Source of the DNA: Methyloligella halotolerans | GTDB taxonomy: Bacteria; Pseudomonadota; Alphaproteobacteria; Rhizobiales; Methyloligellaceae | Direction of reading: 5' to 3' | Length of the DNA stretch: 64,000 nucleotides | Assembly: GCF_001708935.1 (NCBI RefSeq) | Contig: NZ_MASI01000001.1 | Span: 620,001 to 684,000 of the forward strand | Part shown: piece by piece, positions 41,570 to 49,375 of the stretch | How the letters are laid out: each line of letters starts with the position of its first letter | Numbering within the stretch: the stretch's first letter is position 1 | Notes under the pieces: model-generated | Seen by the model: only the letters and a program-made list of their open reading frames with translations | Told to the model about the DNA's origin: nothing | Database searches by the model: none | Position numbers and translations under genes: made by a program

Positions 41570-42205
41570 ATGGCCACAACGAAGACCACGAAGAAGAAGC
41601 CGGCGGCCAAAACGCCGGCTTCGAAGACGTCCGCCGGCAGCACGTCTGCCAGCAAGGCCACTTCGACCACCAAAGCCGCCGCCGCTACCAAGCCGGCGAC
41701 CCGTAGCAGCTCCGCCCGCAAGCCGGCTGCGAAGAAGACCACGACTGCTGCGGCCAAGAAGCCCGCAGCCAAGAAGCCGGCGGCGAAGAAGCCTGCTGCG
41801 AAGACTGCCGCAAAGAGCGCTACCACGGCGCGCAAGACGACGGCCGCCAAGAAGCCCGCAGCGAAGAAACCTGCTGCCGCCAAGAAGCCGGCCGCTGCGA
41901 AAAAGACTACCACCGCCCGCAAGACCTCAGGCACCGCCGCCGCGAAGAAGCCTGCAGCGAGAAAGCCCGCTGCCCGCAAGACGGCTGCCAAGAGCACGAC
42001 GACGACCCGCAGAACCACGACGGCGAAGAAGCCCGCTGCCAAGTCGGCCTCGGCGCGCAAGCCGGTGACTGCGAAGACGACGTCCGCGAAGAAGCCGGCT
42101 GCAAAGAAGCCTGCAACGCGCACGGCTGCGGCCAAGAAGACGACGCCCCGCAAGACGGGCGCCGCGAAGAAGCCTGCAGCGCGGAAGACGACCACCAAGA
42201 AATAG
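41570..42205 (+). CDS. histone H1-like Lys/Ala/Pro-rich DNA-binding protein
   Basis: A 211-residue, very basic, low-complexity protein built of irregular KKPAAKK, KKPAAAKK, ARKTT and related repeats, with no acidic residues. This composition matches bacterial proteins that resemble the histone H1 tail and bind DNA or RNA without sequence specificity. It has no globular domain. An AGGAGG ribosome site precedes ATG at 41570, and it is probably cotranscribed with nrdJ. Repeated DNA underlies the repeated peptide, so length is likely to vary between strains. A strong terminator follows. Confidence 0.85.
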   Translation: MATTKTTKKKPAAKTPASKTSAGSTSASKATSTTKAAAATKPATRSSSARKPAAKKTTTAAAKKPAAKKPAAKKPAAKTAAKSATTARKTTAAKKPAAKKPAAAKKPAAAKKTTTARKTSGTAAAKKPAARKPAARKTAAKSTTTTRRTTTAKKPAAKSASARKPVTAKTTSAKKPAAKKPATRTAAAKKTTPRKTGAAKKPAARKTTTKK

Positions 42206-42227
42206 CGGCCCATACACCGCTGACAGA

Positions 42228-42265
42228 AAATGGCGCGAGGGCCCCGCTCTCGCGCCATTTCTTTA
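42228..42265 (+). terminator. intrinsic terminator after the H1-like gene
   Basis: A perfect twelve-pair stem (42228-42239 with 42249-42260) with a nine-base loop is followed by TTTCTTT. It ends the nrdJ-H1-like unit. Confidence 0.9.
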
Positions 42266-42345
42266 TCTTCCGCATTCAGAATTTTTCAGTGATTTTGCTG
42301 TAAAGCGCTCCTCATCCCGGTCTGGTTTACGCGACGGAAGTGTGG

Positions 42346-42786
42346 ATGCTCTACAGGCTCGCTTATCTCAGTCACTCTCTTCTTGATAAGTCTGGCACCG
42401 CTGCAGGCGATGAACTGCACAACATCATGCTCACGGCCAGGCGCAACAATGCCCTACGGCACGTGACCGGCGCTTTGCTTTGCACCGACCGGTATTTCGC
42501 TCAGGTGCTTGAGGGCAAGGAAGCGGACGTGAAGGAGATCTATCAGGTGATCTGCCGCGATCCCCGTCACGAGCGGCGTACGATCCTCACTGCCGGCCCC
42601 ATCGAGACCAGGCAGTTCGGACGGTGGTCGATGGCCTCCGTCGCGTCCAGCGCGACCGCTCAGGATGCCTTGGCCCAGGTCGCCATCAACCTTCCTCAGG
42701 CCCTCAATAGCGAGATCTCGAGAACGCTGCTCTCCGTCATGGCGGACGCGGTCACGTTCAACGGACGCCAGGCCGTGTCGGCCTGA
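42346..42786 (+). CDS. stand-alone BLUF-domain blue-light photoreceptor
   Basis: A 146-residue protein made of one BLUF domain plus a helical tail. BLUF domains bind FAD and sense blue light. The conserved residues are visible: Tyr in RLAYLS near the N-terminus, Asn in ARRNNALRHVTGALL, the key Gln in YFAQVLEG, and Trp-Ser-Met in GRWSMAS. There is no attached output domain such as EAL or a cyclase, so it must signal to a partner protein. ATG at 42346 follows GGAAG by five bases; a GTG two codons upstream is less likely. No operon partner: the next gene is convergent. Confidence 0.88.
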   Translation: MLYRLAYLSHSLLDKSGTAAGDELHNIMLTARRNNALRHVTGALLCTDRYFAQVLEGKEADVKEIYQVICRDPRHERRTILTAGPIETRQFGRWSMASVASSATAQDALAQVAINLPQALNSEISRTLLSVMADAVTFNGRQAVSA

Positions 42787-42795
42787 GGCGGGCGC

Positions 42796-43572
42796 TCACA
42801 CCTCTTCCTTCTCCGCCTCCTCGTGAGGCATCCCCTCGCGGACGAGCAACGCACGCAATTCCGAGACCGCTTCGTCCATGAGGGCGACATCGGCACTGCG
42901 GAGCACGACAAACGTGCCGACACGCGTGTCGCTGAAGAACGGGTAGCTGCCCATGCGTACGCCCGGATAGCGGTCCTGAAGGTCGGAAAGCCCACCAGCC
43001 ACTTTCCCCTCAGGCGCATCGACCCGGATGCTGCGCGAGGCGAGCGGACGGCCCTTTTCCAGCCGCGGAAGAACGTCCTCCATCATGGCCTGCATGATGC
43101 GGGGAATGCCGGCCATGACGATGACGTTGTCGAGCATGAAGCCTGGCGCGCCGGAGACGGAATTGACGATGAGTTCGGCGCCCTGCGGAATGCGCGACAT
43201 GCGGCGGCGGCCGGGACTGACGGGCTGATCGGGGTAGCGCTCTTCGAAGACGCGGAGCGCACGCGGATCTTCGGCAACGGGGACTCCGAATGCGAGGCCG
43301 ATGGCGTCGGTGGTCACGTCATCGTGGGTCGGACCGATGCCCCCCGTGGTGAGGACATAGCGATAGCGGCGGCGCAGCGCGTTCACCGCATCCGCGATCT
43401 CATCTTCGACATCGGGGACCACGCGCACCTCGCGCAACGCGATGCCGACCTCATCGAGCGCCTTGGCGATATAGCCGGTGTTGGCATCGCGGGTGCGGCC
43501 TGAGAGAATTTCCTCGCCGATCACGAGCAACGCTGCCGTGACGATTTCCACACCCTCATCATTGTCTGTCAT
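42796..43572 (-). CDS. CinA-like competence/damage-inducible protein, MoCF domain only
   Basis: A 258-residue protein with a molybdopterin-binding MoCF domain: LVIGEEILSGRTRDANTGYIAKALDE, TTGGIGPTHDDVTTDA and GAPGFMLDNVIVMAGIPRIMQ. This is the N-terminal half of CinA; the C-terminal nicotinamide-nucleotide amidohydrolase part is absent, as in many alphaproteobacteria. Cofactor-repair or ADP-ribose pyrophosphatase activity is reported for relatives, but function here is unproven. The frame extends to 43650, but ATG at 43572 gives a family-like start. It is convergent with the BLUF gene. Confidence 0.85.
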   Translation of the reverse strand: MTDNDEGVEIVTAALLVIGEEILSGRTRDANTGYIAKALDEVGIALREVRVVPDVEDEIADAVNALRRRYRYVLTTGGIGPTHDDVTTDAIGLAFGVPVAEDPRALRVFEERYPDQPVSPGRRRMSRIPQGAELIVNSVSGAPGFMLDNVIVMAGIPRIMQAMMEDVLPRLEKGRPLASRSIRVDAPEGKVAGGLSDLQDRYPGVRMGSYPFFSDTRVGTFVVLRSADVALMDEAVSELRALLVREGMPHEEAEKEEV

Positions 43573-43685
43573 GACCGGAAAGATGACCTCCGCATCGGCA
43601 GCGGCGCGGACGCCCCTACCCGTTGTCCCCAACTCTCGACCTGCTCTCACCGTGCTCTTTGGCGTACTGTCGGCGACCGCATCGG

Positions 43686-43715
43686 CCGACCCTTGCCGAC
43701 CCTTGCCGCCACTTG
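43686..43715. repeat. short tandem repeat, ten-base unit, three copies
   Basis: CCGACCCTTG occurs twice in direct succession, then a third copy with two changes (CCGCCACTTG), and a partial fourth follows. It lies in the divergent region 23 bases before sfsA and could vary in copy number. Confidence 0.6.
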
Positions 43716-43738
43716 CCGATCCCGCCTAGGGTCGGAGA

Positions 43739-44515
43739 ATGCTGCACGCCTATCCTTCCGACTTGATACCGGGAACGCTGATACGCCGCTATAAGCGGTT
43801 CCTGGCCGATATTAAACTCCAGACCGGCGAAACCGTGACCGCCCATTGCTGCAACCCCGGCGCCATGCTCGGGCTGAGCGCGGAAGGTTCGCGGGTATGG
43901 GTCTCCAAGTCCAACAATCCGAAACGCAAGCTCCGCTTTTCGTGGGAGCTGATCGAGGTGGATCTGGGCGAAGGTCCGGCCCTGGTCGGCATCAACACCG
44001 CGCTCCCCAATACGCTCGTCGCCGCCGCACTTGCGCAAGGCGCGATCCCCGAGCTGGCGCGCTATGGCGAGGTGCGCCGCGAGGTCCGCTACGGCACCAA
44101 TAGCCGGATCGATTTCCTGCTGCAGGACGAGGGCGGCGCGACGTGCCACGTGGAGGTGAAGAACGTCCATTTGATGCGCGAGCCCGGATTGGCGGAGTTT
44201 CCGGATTCGGTGACGGCGCGGGGGGCGAAGCACCTCTCCGAGTTGGCCAAGGTCGCGCAGCATGGCGGCCGCGCGGCGATGCTGTATCTGATCCAGCGCA
44301 GCGATGCCCGAAGCTTCGCCCTGGCCGCCGATATCGACCCGGCCTATGCGGATGGGCTCGCCGCGGCGCGGTCCGCCGGCGTCGAGGTGCTGGCCTATGC
44401 CTGCCAGCCGAGCCTCCGCGGCTTCGAAACCGTGTTCCCGATCGCCACGGGATTGGAGGAGCGAAACGCGGCATCGGCGCCCGTGCCCGTTGCGCGAGCA
44501 GCACTTTCATCTTAA
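43739..44515 (+). CDS. sfsA: SfsA family protein (sugar fermentation stimulation homologue)
   Basis: A 258-residue SfsA protein with an N-terminal OB-like nucleic-acid-binding part (RRYKRFLADIKLQTGETVTAHCCNPGAM) and a C-terminal nuclease-like fold with RIDFLLQDEGG and CHVEVKNVHLM, where the Asp, Glu and Lys spacing recalls a PD-(D/E)xK nuclease. The family is named from a maltose phenotype in E. coli; its biochemical function is unsettled. A GGAGA ribosome site precedes ATG at 43739. The map gene follows after 78 bases, a common neighbour. Confidence 0.92.
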   Translation: MLHAYPSDLIPGTLIRRYKRFLADIKLQTGETVTAHCCNPGAMLGLSAEGSRVWVSKSNNPKRKLRFSWELIEVDLGEGPALVGINTALPNTLVAAALAQGAIPELARYGEVRREVRYGTNSRIDFLLQDEGGATCHVEVKNVHLMREPGLAEFPDSVTARGAKHLSELAKVAQHGGRAAMLYLIQRSDARSFALAADIDPAYADGLAAARSAGVEVLAYACQPSLRGFETVFPIATGLEERNAASAPVPVARAALSS

Positions 44516-44593
44516 GTCAGAATGGGCCTCCTTGAACGGGAGGATCCCCCTTCACGAACGGCAAGGCGCTTAAGGAGCGCTCTTCGGAACGGC

Positions 44594-45412
44594 ATGACAA
44601 ATCTAGAATTTGCAGCGGCGCGTGACGCCAGCATCGAGCTACACGGATCGGAGGCCTTTGAGGGCATGCGGCGCGCAGGCCGGCTCGTGGCCGAGTGCCT
44701 CGACCTCCTCGTGCCCGAGGTGCAGCCCGGGGTCACCACCGAGGCGCTCGACGAGATGGTCTACGCCTTCGCCGAAGCGAATAACGCGATCCCGGCGACG
44801 CTGAACTATCGCGGCTATACGAAGTCGAGCTGCATCTCGCTCAATCATGTCGTTTGCCACGGCATCCCCGGAGCGCGCGCGCTGAAGGATGGCGACGTTC
44901 TCAATATCGACGTCACGATGATCCTGGACGGCTGGCACGGGGACTCGAGCCGGATGTATGCCGCCGGGCCCGTGAGCCGCGCCGCCCAGCGGCTGATCGA
45001 GGTGACTCACGAATCTCTGATGCGCGGCGTGGCGGCGGTGAAGCCCGGCGCGACCACCGGCGATATCGGCCATGCCATCCAGTCCTATGCGGAGAGCCAG
45101 CGCTGCAGCGTCGTGCGCGATTTCTGCGGCCATGGGCTGGGCCGGGTGTTCCACGACCGTCCGAATATCCTGCACTACGGACAGCCCGGCGAAGGCCTCG
45201 CGCTGCAGCCCGGCATGCTGTTCACCATCGAGCCGATGATCAATCTCGGCAAGCCGCATGTGAAGATCCTCTCCGACGGCTGGACGGCGGTGACGCGGGA
45301 TCGCTCGCTCTCGGCGCAGTTCGAGCACACGGTGGGGGTTACGGAGGACGGCTGCGAGATCTTCACCCTGTCTCCGAAGGATCTGTTCCAGCCGCCGGTC
45401 CACACCAGCTGA
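44594..45412 (+). CDS. map: type I methionine aminopeptidase
   Basis: A 272-residue metalloenzyme that removes the initiator methionine from nascent proteins. The metal-binding and catalytic residues fit: His in VVCHGIPG, Asp in [16 protein letters not shown] (two Asp ligands), His in [10 protein letters not shown], Glu in FTIEPMI, and Glu in QFEHTVGV. The N-terminus [17 protein letters not shown] is typical. ATG at 44594 gives the best start; an in-frame ATG at 44522 adds 24 residues and cannot be excluded. radC follows 10 bases later, so the two are probably cotranscribed with sfsA. Confidence 0.94.
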   Translation: MTNLEFAAARDASIELHGSEAFEGMRRAGRLVAECLDLLVPEVQPGVTTEALDEMVYAFAEANNAIPATLNYRGYTKSSCISLNHVVCHGIPGARALKDGDVLNIDVTMILDGWHGDSSRMYAAGPVSRAAQRLIEVTHESLMRGVAAVKPGATTGDIGHAIQSYAESQRCSVVRDFCGHGLGRVFHDRPNILHYGQPGEGLALQPGMLFTIEPMINLGKPHVKILSDGWTAVTRDRSLSAQFEHTVGVTEDGCEIFTLSPKDLFQPPVHTS

Positions 45413-45422
45413 TAGGCGCCAG

Positions 45423-46115
45423 ATGGGCTTCGATGATGCCGGCAAGCCTCATTACCTCGGTCACCGTCAGCGGCTGAGGCAGCGTTTCCGCGAAGCCGGC
45501 CCGGACGCCCTCCCCGATTACGAGCTCCTGGAGATGATCCTGTTCCGCGCGAAGGCGCGCCAGGACACCAAGCCGCTGGCCAAGGCGCTGATGGCACGGT
45601 TCGGCAGCTTCGCCGAAGTGATTAATGCGCCGGAGGAACTGCTGGCGGAAATTCCGGGGCTGGGCGACGCGGCCATCACCGAGATCAAGCTGGTCCGCGC
45701 CGCAGCGCTTCGGGTGATGCGGGCGGAAGTGCTGAACCGGCCCGTGCTGAACTCGTGGTCACAGCTGCTCGATTATTGCCGGGCCGCCATGGGCTTCGAG
45801 GCGAAGGAGCAGTTCCGCATCCTGTTTCTCGATAAGCGCAATCAGGTGATTGCCGACGAGGTGCAGCAGACCGGCACCGTGGACCACACACCGGTCTATG
45901 TGCGCGAAGTGGTGAAGCGGGCGCTCGAACTCTCCGCCACGGCGATGGTGCTGGTGCACAATCACCCTTCGGGAGATCCCACGCCGTCCCGCGCCGATAT
46001 CGAGATGACCAAGCAGATCGATCAGGCGGCGAAGAATCTCGGTATCCTAGTGCACGACCACATCATCGTGGGGCGCCAGGGACACGCGAGCTTCAAGGGA
46101 CTAGGGCTGATCTAG
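45423..46115 (+). CDS. radC: RadC family JAB-domain protein
   Basis: A 230-residue RadC protein: an N-terminal helix-hairpin-helix region ([22 protein letters not shown]) and a C-terminal JAMM-type domain with the zinc motif [14 protein letters not shown]. Named after a radiation phenotype later ascribed to another gene; its true function is not established, though related JAB domains are proteases. Length and the motif are complete. It ends 10 bases from the convergent Cys-rich protein gene. Confidence 0.93.
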   Translation: MGFDDAGKPHYLGHRQRLRQRFREAGPDALPDYELLEMILFRAKARQDTKPLAKALMARFGSFAEVINAPEELLAEIPGLGDAAITEIKLVRAAALRVMRAEVLNRPVLNSWSQLLDYCRAAMGFEAKEQFRILFLDKRNQVIADEVQQTGTVDHTPVYVREVVKRALELSATAMVLVHNHPSGDPTPSRADIEMTKQIDQAAKNLGILVHDHIIVGRQGHASFKGLGLI

Positions 46116-46125
46116 CTGCTTGGCC

Positions 46126-46389
46126 CTAACGGCCGAGCTGCTCGCGGCGGCGATCCACTTCCTCTTGCGAAACGGCGCCGGCCTGGATGAGACCCTTGAC
46201 GCAGCGGTTCGAGAGGTTATCGCCATGCCTGCGCATGCAGTTCTGCAGGCCCCGGGTTTCCAATCCCCATTCGCTACAGAAGCGGCGATAGTCGTCGGCG
46301 CATTCGCGCTTGCCCGTCGCGTGGGCCACGCTTGCGGTGAGCGCGAGGACAGAACAAGCAACCAGCAGAATTTCGCGCAGCTGTGTCAT
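46126..46389 (-). CDS. small secreted Cys-rich protein
   Basis: An 87-residue protein with a clear signal peptide (REILLVACSVLALTASVAHA) and a compact domain with four spaced cysteines: CADDYRRFC, NCMRRHG and NRCVKG. The pattern resembles the cysteine-rich repeat (GLG1-like) found in short exported alphaproteobacterial proteins. Two disulfides are likely in the periplasm, which fits with DsbA-like proteins in this genome. Function unknown. ATG at 46389 follows GGGAAG; the frame continues upstream but looks non-coding. Confidence 0.65.
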   Translation of the reverse strand: MTQLREILLVACSVLALTASVAHATGKRECADDYRRFCSEWGLETRGLQNCMRRHGDNLSNRCVKGLIQAGAVSQEEVDRRREQLGR

Positions 46390-46829
46390 GAACACTTCCC
46401 GTTGTTTGATCTTTCGGATGATTGACAGTCCACCAAACAGGTCTTCTCGCTGAGCCGGGCGTCGACCTCGGCGCTCGGGAACCCATCGCAAAATGCGGGC
46501 ATCCACAGCAAGGCGATGGTTTGGTGTTGGGTTGGATCTTTTGCGCAAGACCGACGAAGGCTCCCTCCAGAGCCAAACCGACAGCGACGCGGTTCCTAAT
46601 TTCCGCGGCAACTTTCTGCCTCCGCCGGTTCACCGTCAAGCCGAATTGAAAGCCGGGCGCCGGCAGGGCCTGCAAGCGTTCGTCCAGTGGGCTGCGCAGC
46701 GCTCGTAGGGTGGGGTTTCGGACTTCGGAGGGGTGGGCGGCGGTCCGGAGCTTCGTCCTCTGTGACGCTCTGCTGGAGGCGCCACGACGCATGCTTGCGG
46801 CCGCCCCCCCTCCCCACGTTCCGACGCCG
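46390..46829. other. intergenic region without a supported gene
   Basis: These 440 bases lie between the SDR gene and the Cys-rich protein gene, both on the minus strand. A minus-strand frame (46274-46864) crosses them but overlaps the flanking genes and has no family resemblance. A poly-C/G-rich segment lies near 46802. The sequence may be decayed coding DNA; I see no promoter or terminator with confidence. Confidence 0.35.
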
Positions 46830-47579
46830 CTAGAAGTAGCCGCCGCCGGCCTCGATGACCTCACCGGTCAGCCACCCTGCGTCCGCGGAGGCAAAGAAGG
46901 CGACGACCGATGCGATGTCCTTCGGCTGGCCCATCCGGCCCAGCAAAGTGTGCGAGACGATCTCCTTTTCGAAGTCACTGCCGATTACGCCGGCGGTATG
47001 AGTGCCTTCGGTCTCGACACCGCCCGGGTTGACGGAGTTCACCCGGATGTTCTTCGGCGCAAGCTCCTTGGCCAGGCCGATGGTGATGGTGTCGACGGCC
47101 CCCTTGGTGGCCGAGTAGACGATCGCGCCGGGCGGCACCCACTCGCTCGCGATGGAGCCGATATTCACGATGCTGCCGCCTTCCGAATTGAAATGCTTCA
47201 CGGCTTCCTGGGTCACCAGGAGCAGCCCCAGCACGTTGACATCGAAGATCTTGCGGTAGTGCTCCTCCGTGACCTCCTCCAGGGCCGCGAAGCTGTAGAT
47301 ACCGGCGTTGTTGACCAGAATGTCGACCGGACCGAAAGCATCGACGGCAGTGCCGAACAGGCGCTCCACATCCGCCTTGCTTGCGACATTCGCCTGGACC
47401 GCGATCGCCTTGCCGCCTGCGCTCGTGATGGTCTCCACCACGCGATCGGCGCCGGCCTTATCGGACGCATAGTTCACCACGACCGCGGCACCGCTTGCCG
47501 CCAGCTCCGCCGCAATACCAGCCCCGATGCCTTTCGAGGCACCCGTCACGACGGCTACCTTGTTCTTCAAATCGCTCAT
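46830..47579 (-). CDS. short-chain dehydrogenase/reductase
   Basis: A 249-residue NAD(P)-dependent SDR. The cofactor motif is [10 protein letters not shown] (residues 13-22), NNAG is at about 90, the catalytic Ser in VNIGSIAS and the YSATK catalytic pair follow. Sequence overall resembles the FabG/glucose-dehydrogenase-like group used in many detoxification or lipid pathways; substrate cannot be assigned. An Asn in VNYASD after beta-2 suggests NADPH preference. The gene lies just downstream of an ArsR-type repressor gene on the same strand, and a perfect inverted repeat abuts its ribosome site, so it is probably repressor-controlled. Confidence 0.9.
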   Translation of the reverse strand: MSDLKNKVAVVTGASKGIGAGIAAELAASGAAVVVNYASDKAGADRVVETITSAGGKAIAVQANVASKADVERLFGTAVDAFGPVDILVNNAGIYSFAALEEVTEEHYRKIFDVNVLGLLLVTQEAVKHFNSEGGSIVNIGSIASEWVPPGAIVYSATKGAVDTITIGLAKELAPKNIRVNSVNPGGVETEGTHTAGVIGSDFEKEIVSHTLLGRMGQPKDIASVVAFFASADAGWLTGEVIEAGGGYF

Positions 47580-47590
47580 GCCCGTCTCCT

Positions 47591-47622
47591 ACGTTTCGAT
47601 ATTTAGATGAACATCGAAACGT
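47591..47622. promoter_or_regulatory. operator-like perfect inverted repeat upstream of the SDR gene
   Basis: ACGTTTCGAT (47591-47600) and ATCGAAACGT (47613-47622) form a perfect ten-base inverted repeat with a 12-base AT-rich spacer. It abuts the AGGAG ribosome site of the SDR gene, 12 bases from its start. Spacing, symmetry and the ArsR gene immediately upstream make it the likely binding site of that repressor. Confidence 0.75.
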
Positions 47623-47705
47623 AAATGGGTGGGCGTCGGACGGATACAAGTCCCTTCGTTTGCGGAAAATCTGATGGGCGGCTACGGGGTCGCGACTGCG
47701 GTCCG

Positions 47706-48002
47706 CTAGATCTCGGCCAGGCGCGCCAGATAGGCCTCCAGAACGTCACGCTGGAGGGTCAGGGTCGCGAAGCGCCCTTCCCGGCCGATCTGGATAAGGC
47801 CAGCGACCTCGAGCTCCTTCATGTGATGCGAGAGCGTGGCCGGGCTGATCTGCTGGCACTGGTTGAGATTGCTGCACAGGAGCGGCCCCTCATGGGCGCC
47901 GATCTCCCGGAGGATCTGGACGCGCCGGGGCTCGGAAAGAGCACGCGCGATGCGTTCGAAGTCGCGCTCCGAGAGCCGTTTGGATGTATCGGATGCCGTC
48001 AT
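47706..48002 (-). CDS. ArsR-family winged-helix transcriptional repressor
   Basis: A 98-residue regulator. The helix-turn-helix is [17 protein letters not shown] followed by [34 protein letters not shown], the recognition and wing parts of the ArsR fold. There is no CxC metal-binding motif in the recognition helix; two cysteines (CSNLNQC, residues 43 and 49) lie just before it and might sense redox or a ligand. The regulator and the SDR gene share a strand with an operator-like repeat between. It likely represses the SDR gene; the inducer is unknown. Confidence 0.87.
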   Translation of the reverse strand: MTASDTSKRLSERDFERIARALSEPRRVQILREIGAHEGPLLCSNLNQCQQISPATLSHHMKELEVAGLIQIGREGRFATLTLQRDVLEAYLARLAEI

Positions 48003-48062
48003 GTCTCAAGCCATATATGCCCCCGGCCGCCGCAGCCAGCAAGGGATGGCGGACGAAACGGA

Positions 48063-48572
48063 TCAGCGGCAATCGTAGCCCGGACGGAACACGTCTTCCA
48101 TCCGTTCGACGGCAGGATCGTACCGGCCGCGATCACTCTTGGGGTAGGCGATGGCGAATATGCTGACGAGGCGGTTGCCGCAGGAGAACATCACCTTCTC
48201 GTAATAGATCAGGTCGCCCTTGTAGCCGCTGACGACAAACCAGCTTTTGCCCTTGGGTTCATAGGTCAGGTTCTGTTCGCCGCCGGCATTTTCGATCATC
48301 CATCGCTTGAGGCTTTCCGGCGTCGCGTCGACTTCTTTGTCCCAGGCGCCATACATGAGCTTGGCCCGGCCATCATCTGAGACGAAATAGTTGAACGCAG
48401 GGCGCCCGTCCCCCTCGATGGGGTCGAAAATCGCGCCCGGCACCGTGTAGCGATAGCCGGTGACGCTGTCCCGGTCGCTGGACCAGCCGTATTGCGCCGC
48501 AGAGGCGCTGGCGGGCACCAGGGCCGCGCAGGCCACAGCGAGGATGCCAAGGATCGTGTTGCGTGGTCTCAT
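48063..48572 (-). CDS. secreted protein of unknown function
   Basis: A 169-residue protein with a signal peptide (ILGILAVACAALVPASASA). The mature part begins with QYGWSSDRDSVTGYRYTVPGAIFDP and contains GKSWFVVSGYKGDLIYYEKVMFSCGNRLVSIFAIAYP; the C-terminus has a Cys in PGYDC. Two cysteines could form a disulfide in the periplasm. I do not recognise the family with confidence. The first bases of the gene lie 127 bases from the DsbA-like gene upstream, so it may share its transcript. An outer-surface or periplasmic role is inferred from the signal only. Confidence 0.7.
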   Translation of the reverse strand: MRPRNTILGILAVACAALVPASASAAQYGWSSDRDSVTGYRYTVPGAIFDPIEGDGRPAFNYFVSDDGRAKLMYGAWDKEVDATPESLKRWMIENAGGEQNLTYEPKGKSWFVVSGYKGDLIYYEKVMFSCGNRLVSIFAIAYPKSDRGRYDPAVERMEDVFRPGYDCR

Positions 48573-48698
48573 TGCGCCTGCATCTCCGTTTGGGAAGCGG
48601 GCTCGCCTTCCGCCCCTCCCCGTTTCGCGGTTGCAAGAGCTAACGAAGCGCGTGGGCAGGCTGTTCCCCCAGAGATCGAGGGAACGGCGTCTGTGGCG

Positions 48699-49343
48699 TC
48701 AGCAGGCGGCGGTGCAGCCTTTCGCGCGGACCTCGTCGACAGCTGCGGAGAGATCGCCGTAGAGATCGTCACTTTCCAGCACTTGATGGTCACCGACGAG
48801 CATGAAGGGGACGCCTGGAACGTCGATGGCGTCGGCCACGAGGAACGTCTTGGCCAGGGTCGCGCTGACCTCGTCGCCATTGGCGTCGGATTTGAGGCGA
48901 TCCATATCGAGCCCGAGATCCTCGGCGATGCGCAAGGCCCTGTTTTGGGTAATGCGCCCCCGCGCCTCGAACAGCGCCTTATGCAGAGGCCAATATTTTC
49001 CCTGGGCGTCAGCGGCGAGCGCGATCCTCGCCGCAATCTCTGAATCGCGGCCCAGGATCGGAAGCTGCTTCACGATCAGGCGCACACCGTCCTTCTCTTT
49101 AACGAGACGATTGATGGCGGGCTCGGCCTTGCGGCAGTCGGGACAATTGAAGTCGGTGAACAGGACCACGGGGACGTCGCCGCCGTCATCGCTCACGACG
49201 GGGTCGTCGCCGCGATAGATCTCGTCGGCATGCTCGGAGATCGCCTCTCCGAGTCGTCTGTCGCCGCTGGTGGCCGCAAATGCGACGATGCCCGCACATC
49301 CGAGCAGCACAGTCAGCAGCAGAATGGCGGGCAGCTTTCGCAC
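48699..49343 (-). CDS. DsbA-family thioredoxin-fold protein (second paralogue)
   Basis: A 214-residue exported protein with active site CPDC (67-70) in FTDFNCPDCRKAEP and cis-Pro loop VPGVPFMLVG. The N-terminal segment LLLTVLLGCAG could be a signal anchor, or a weak lipobox with Cys16. It shares with the 32606-33445 protein the order QLPILGRDSEIAAR, GKYWPLHKALF, IAEDLGLDMD and a C-terminal GCTAAC (Cys210, Cys214). It lies 32 bases after the ketosynthase gene on the same strand. Role in disulfide exchange is inferred. Confidence 0.86.
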   Translation of the reverse strand: MRKLPAILLLTVLLGCAGIVAFAATSGDRRLGEAISEHADEIYRGDDPVVSDDGGDVPVVLFTDFNCPDCRKAEPAINRLVKEKDGVRLIVKQLPILGRDSEIAARIALAADAQGKYWPLHKALFEARGRITQNRALRIAEDLGLDMDRLKSDANGDEVSATLAKTFLVADAIDVPGVPFMLVGDHQVLESDDLYGDLSAAVDEVRAKGCTAAC

Positions 49344-49375
49344 GGGGGCAGTCCCCTATGAAGTATCGAGGCTGT

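Noticed and set aside
41570-42205. CRISPR or satellite array
   Set aside because: The repeated DNA is in frame, codes for irregular KKPAAKK units and lacks spacers of even length; it is coding sequence.
46274-46864. A 196-codon minus-strand frame between the Cys-rich protein and SDR genes
   Set aside because: It overlaps both neighbours out of frame, has no ribosome site and no family features.
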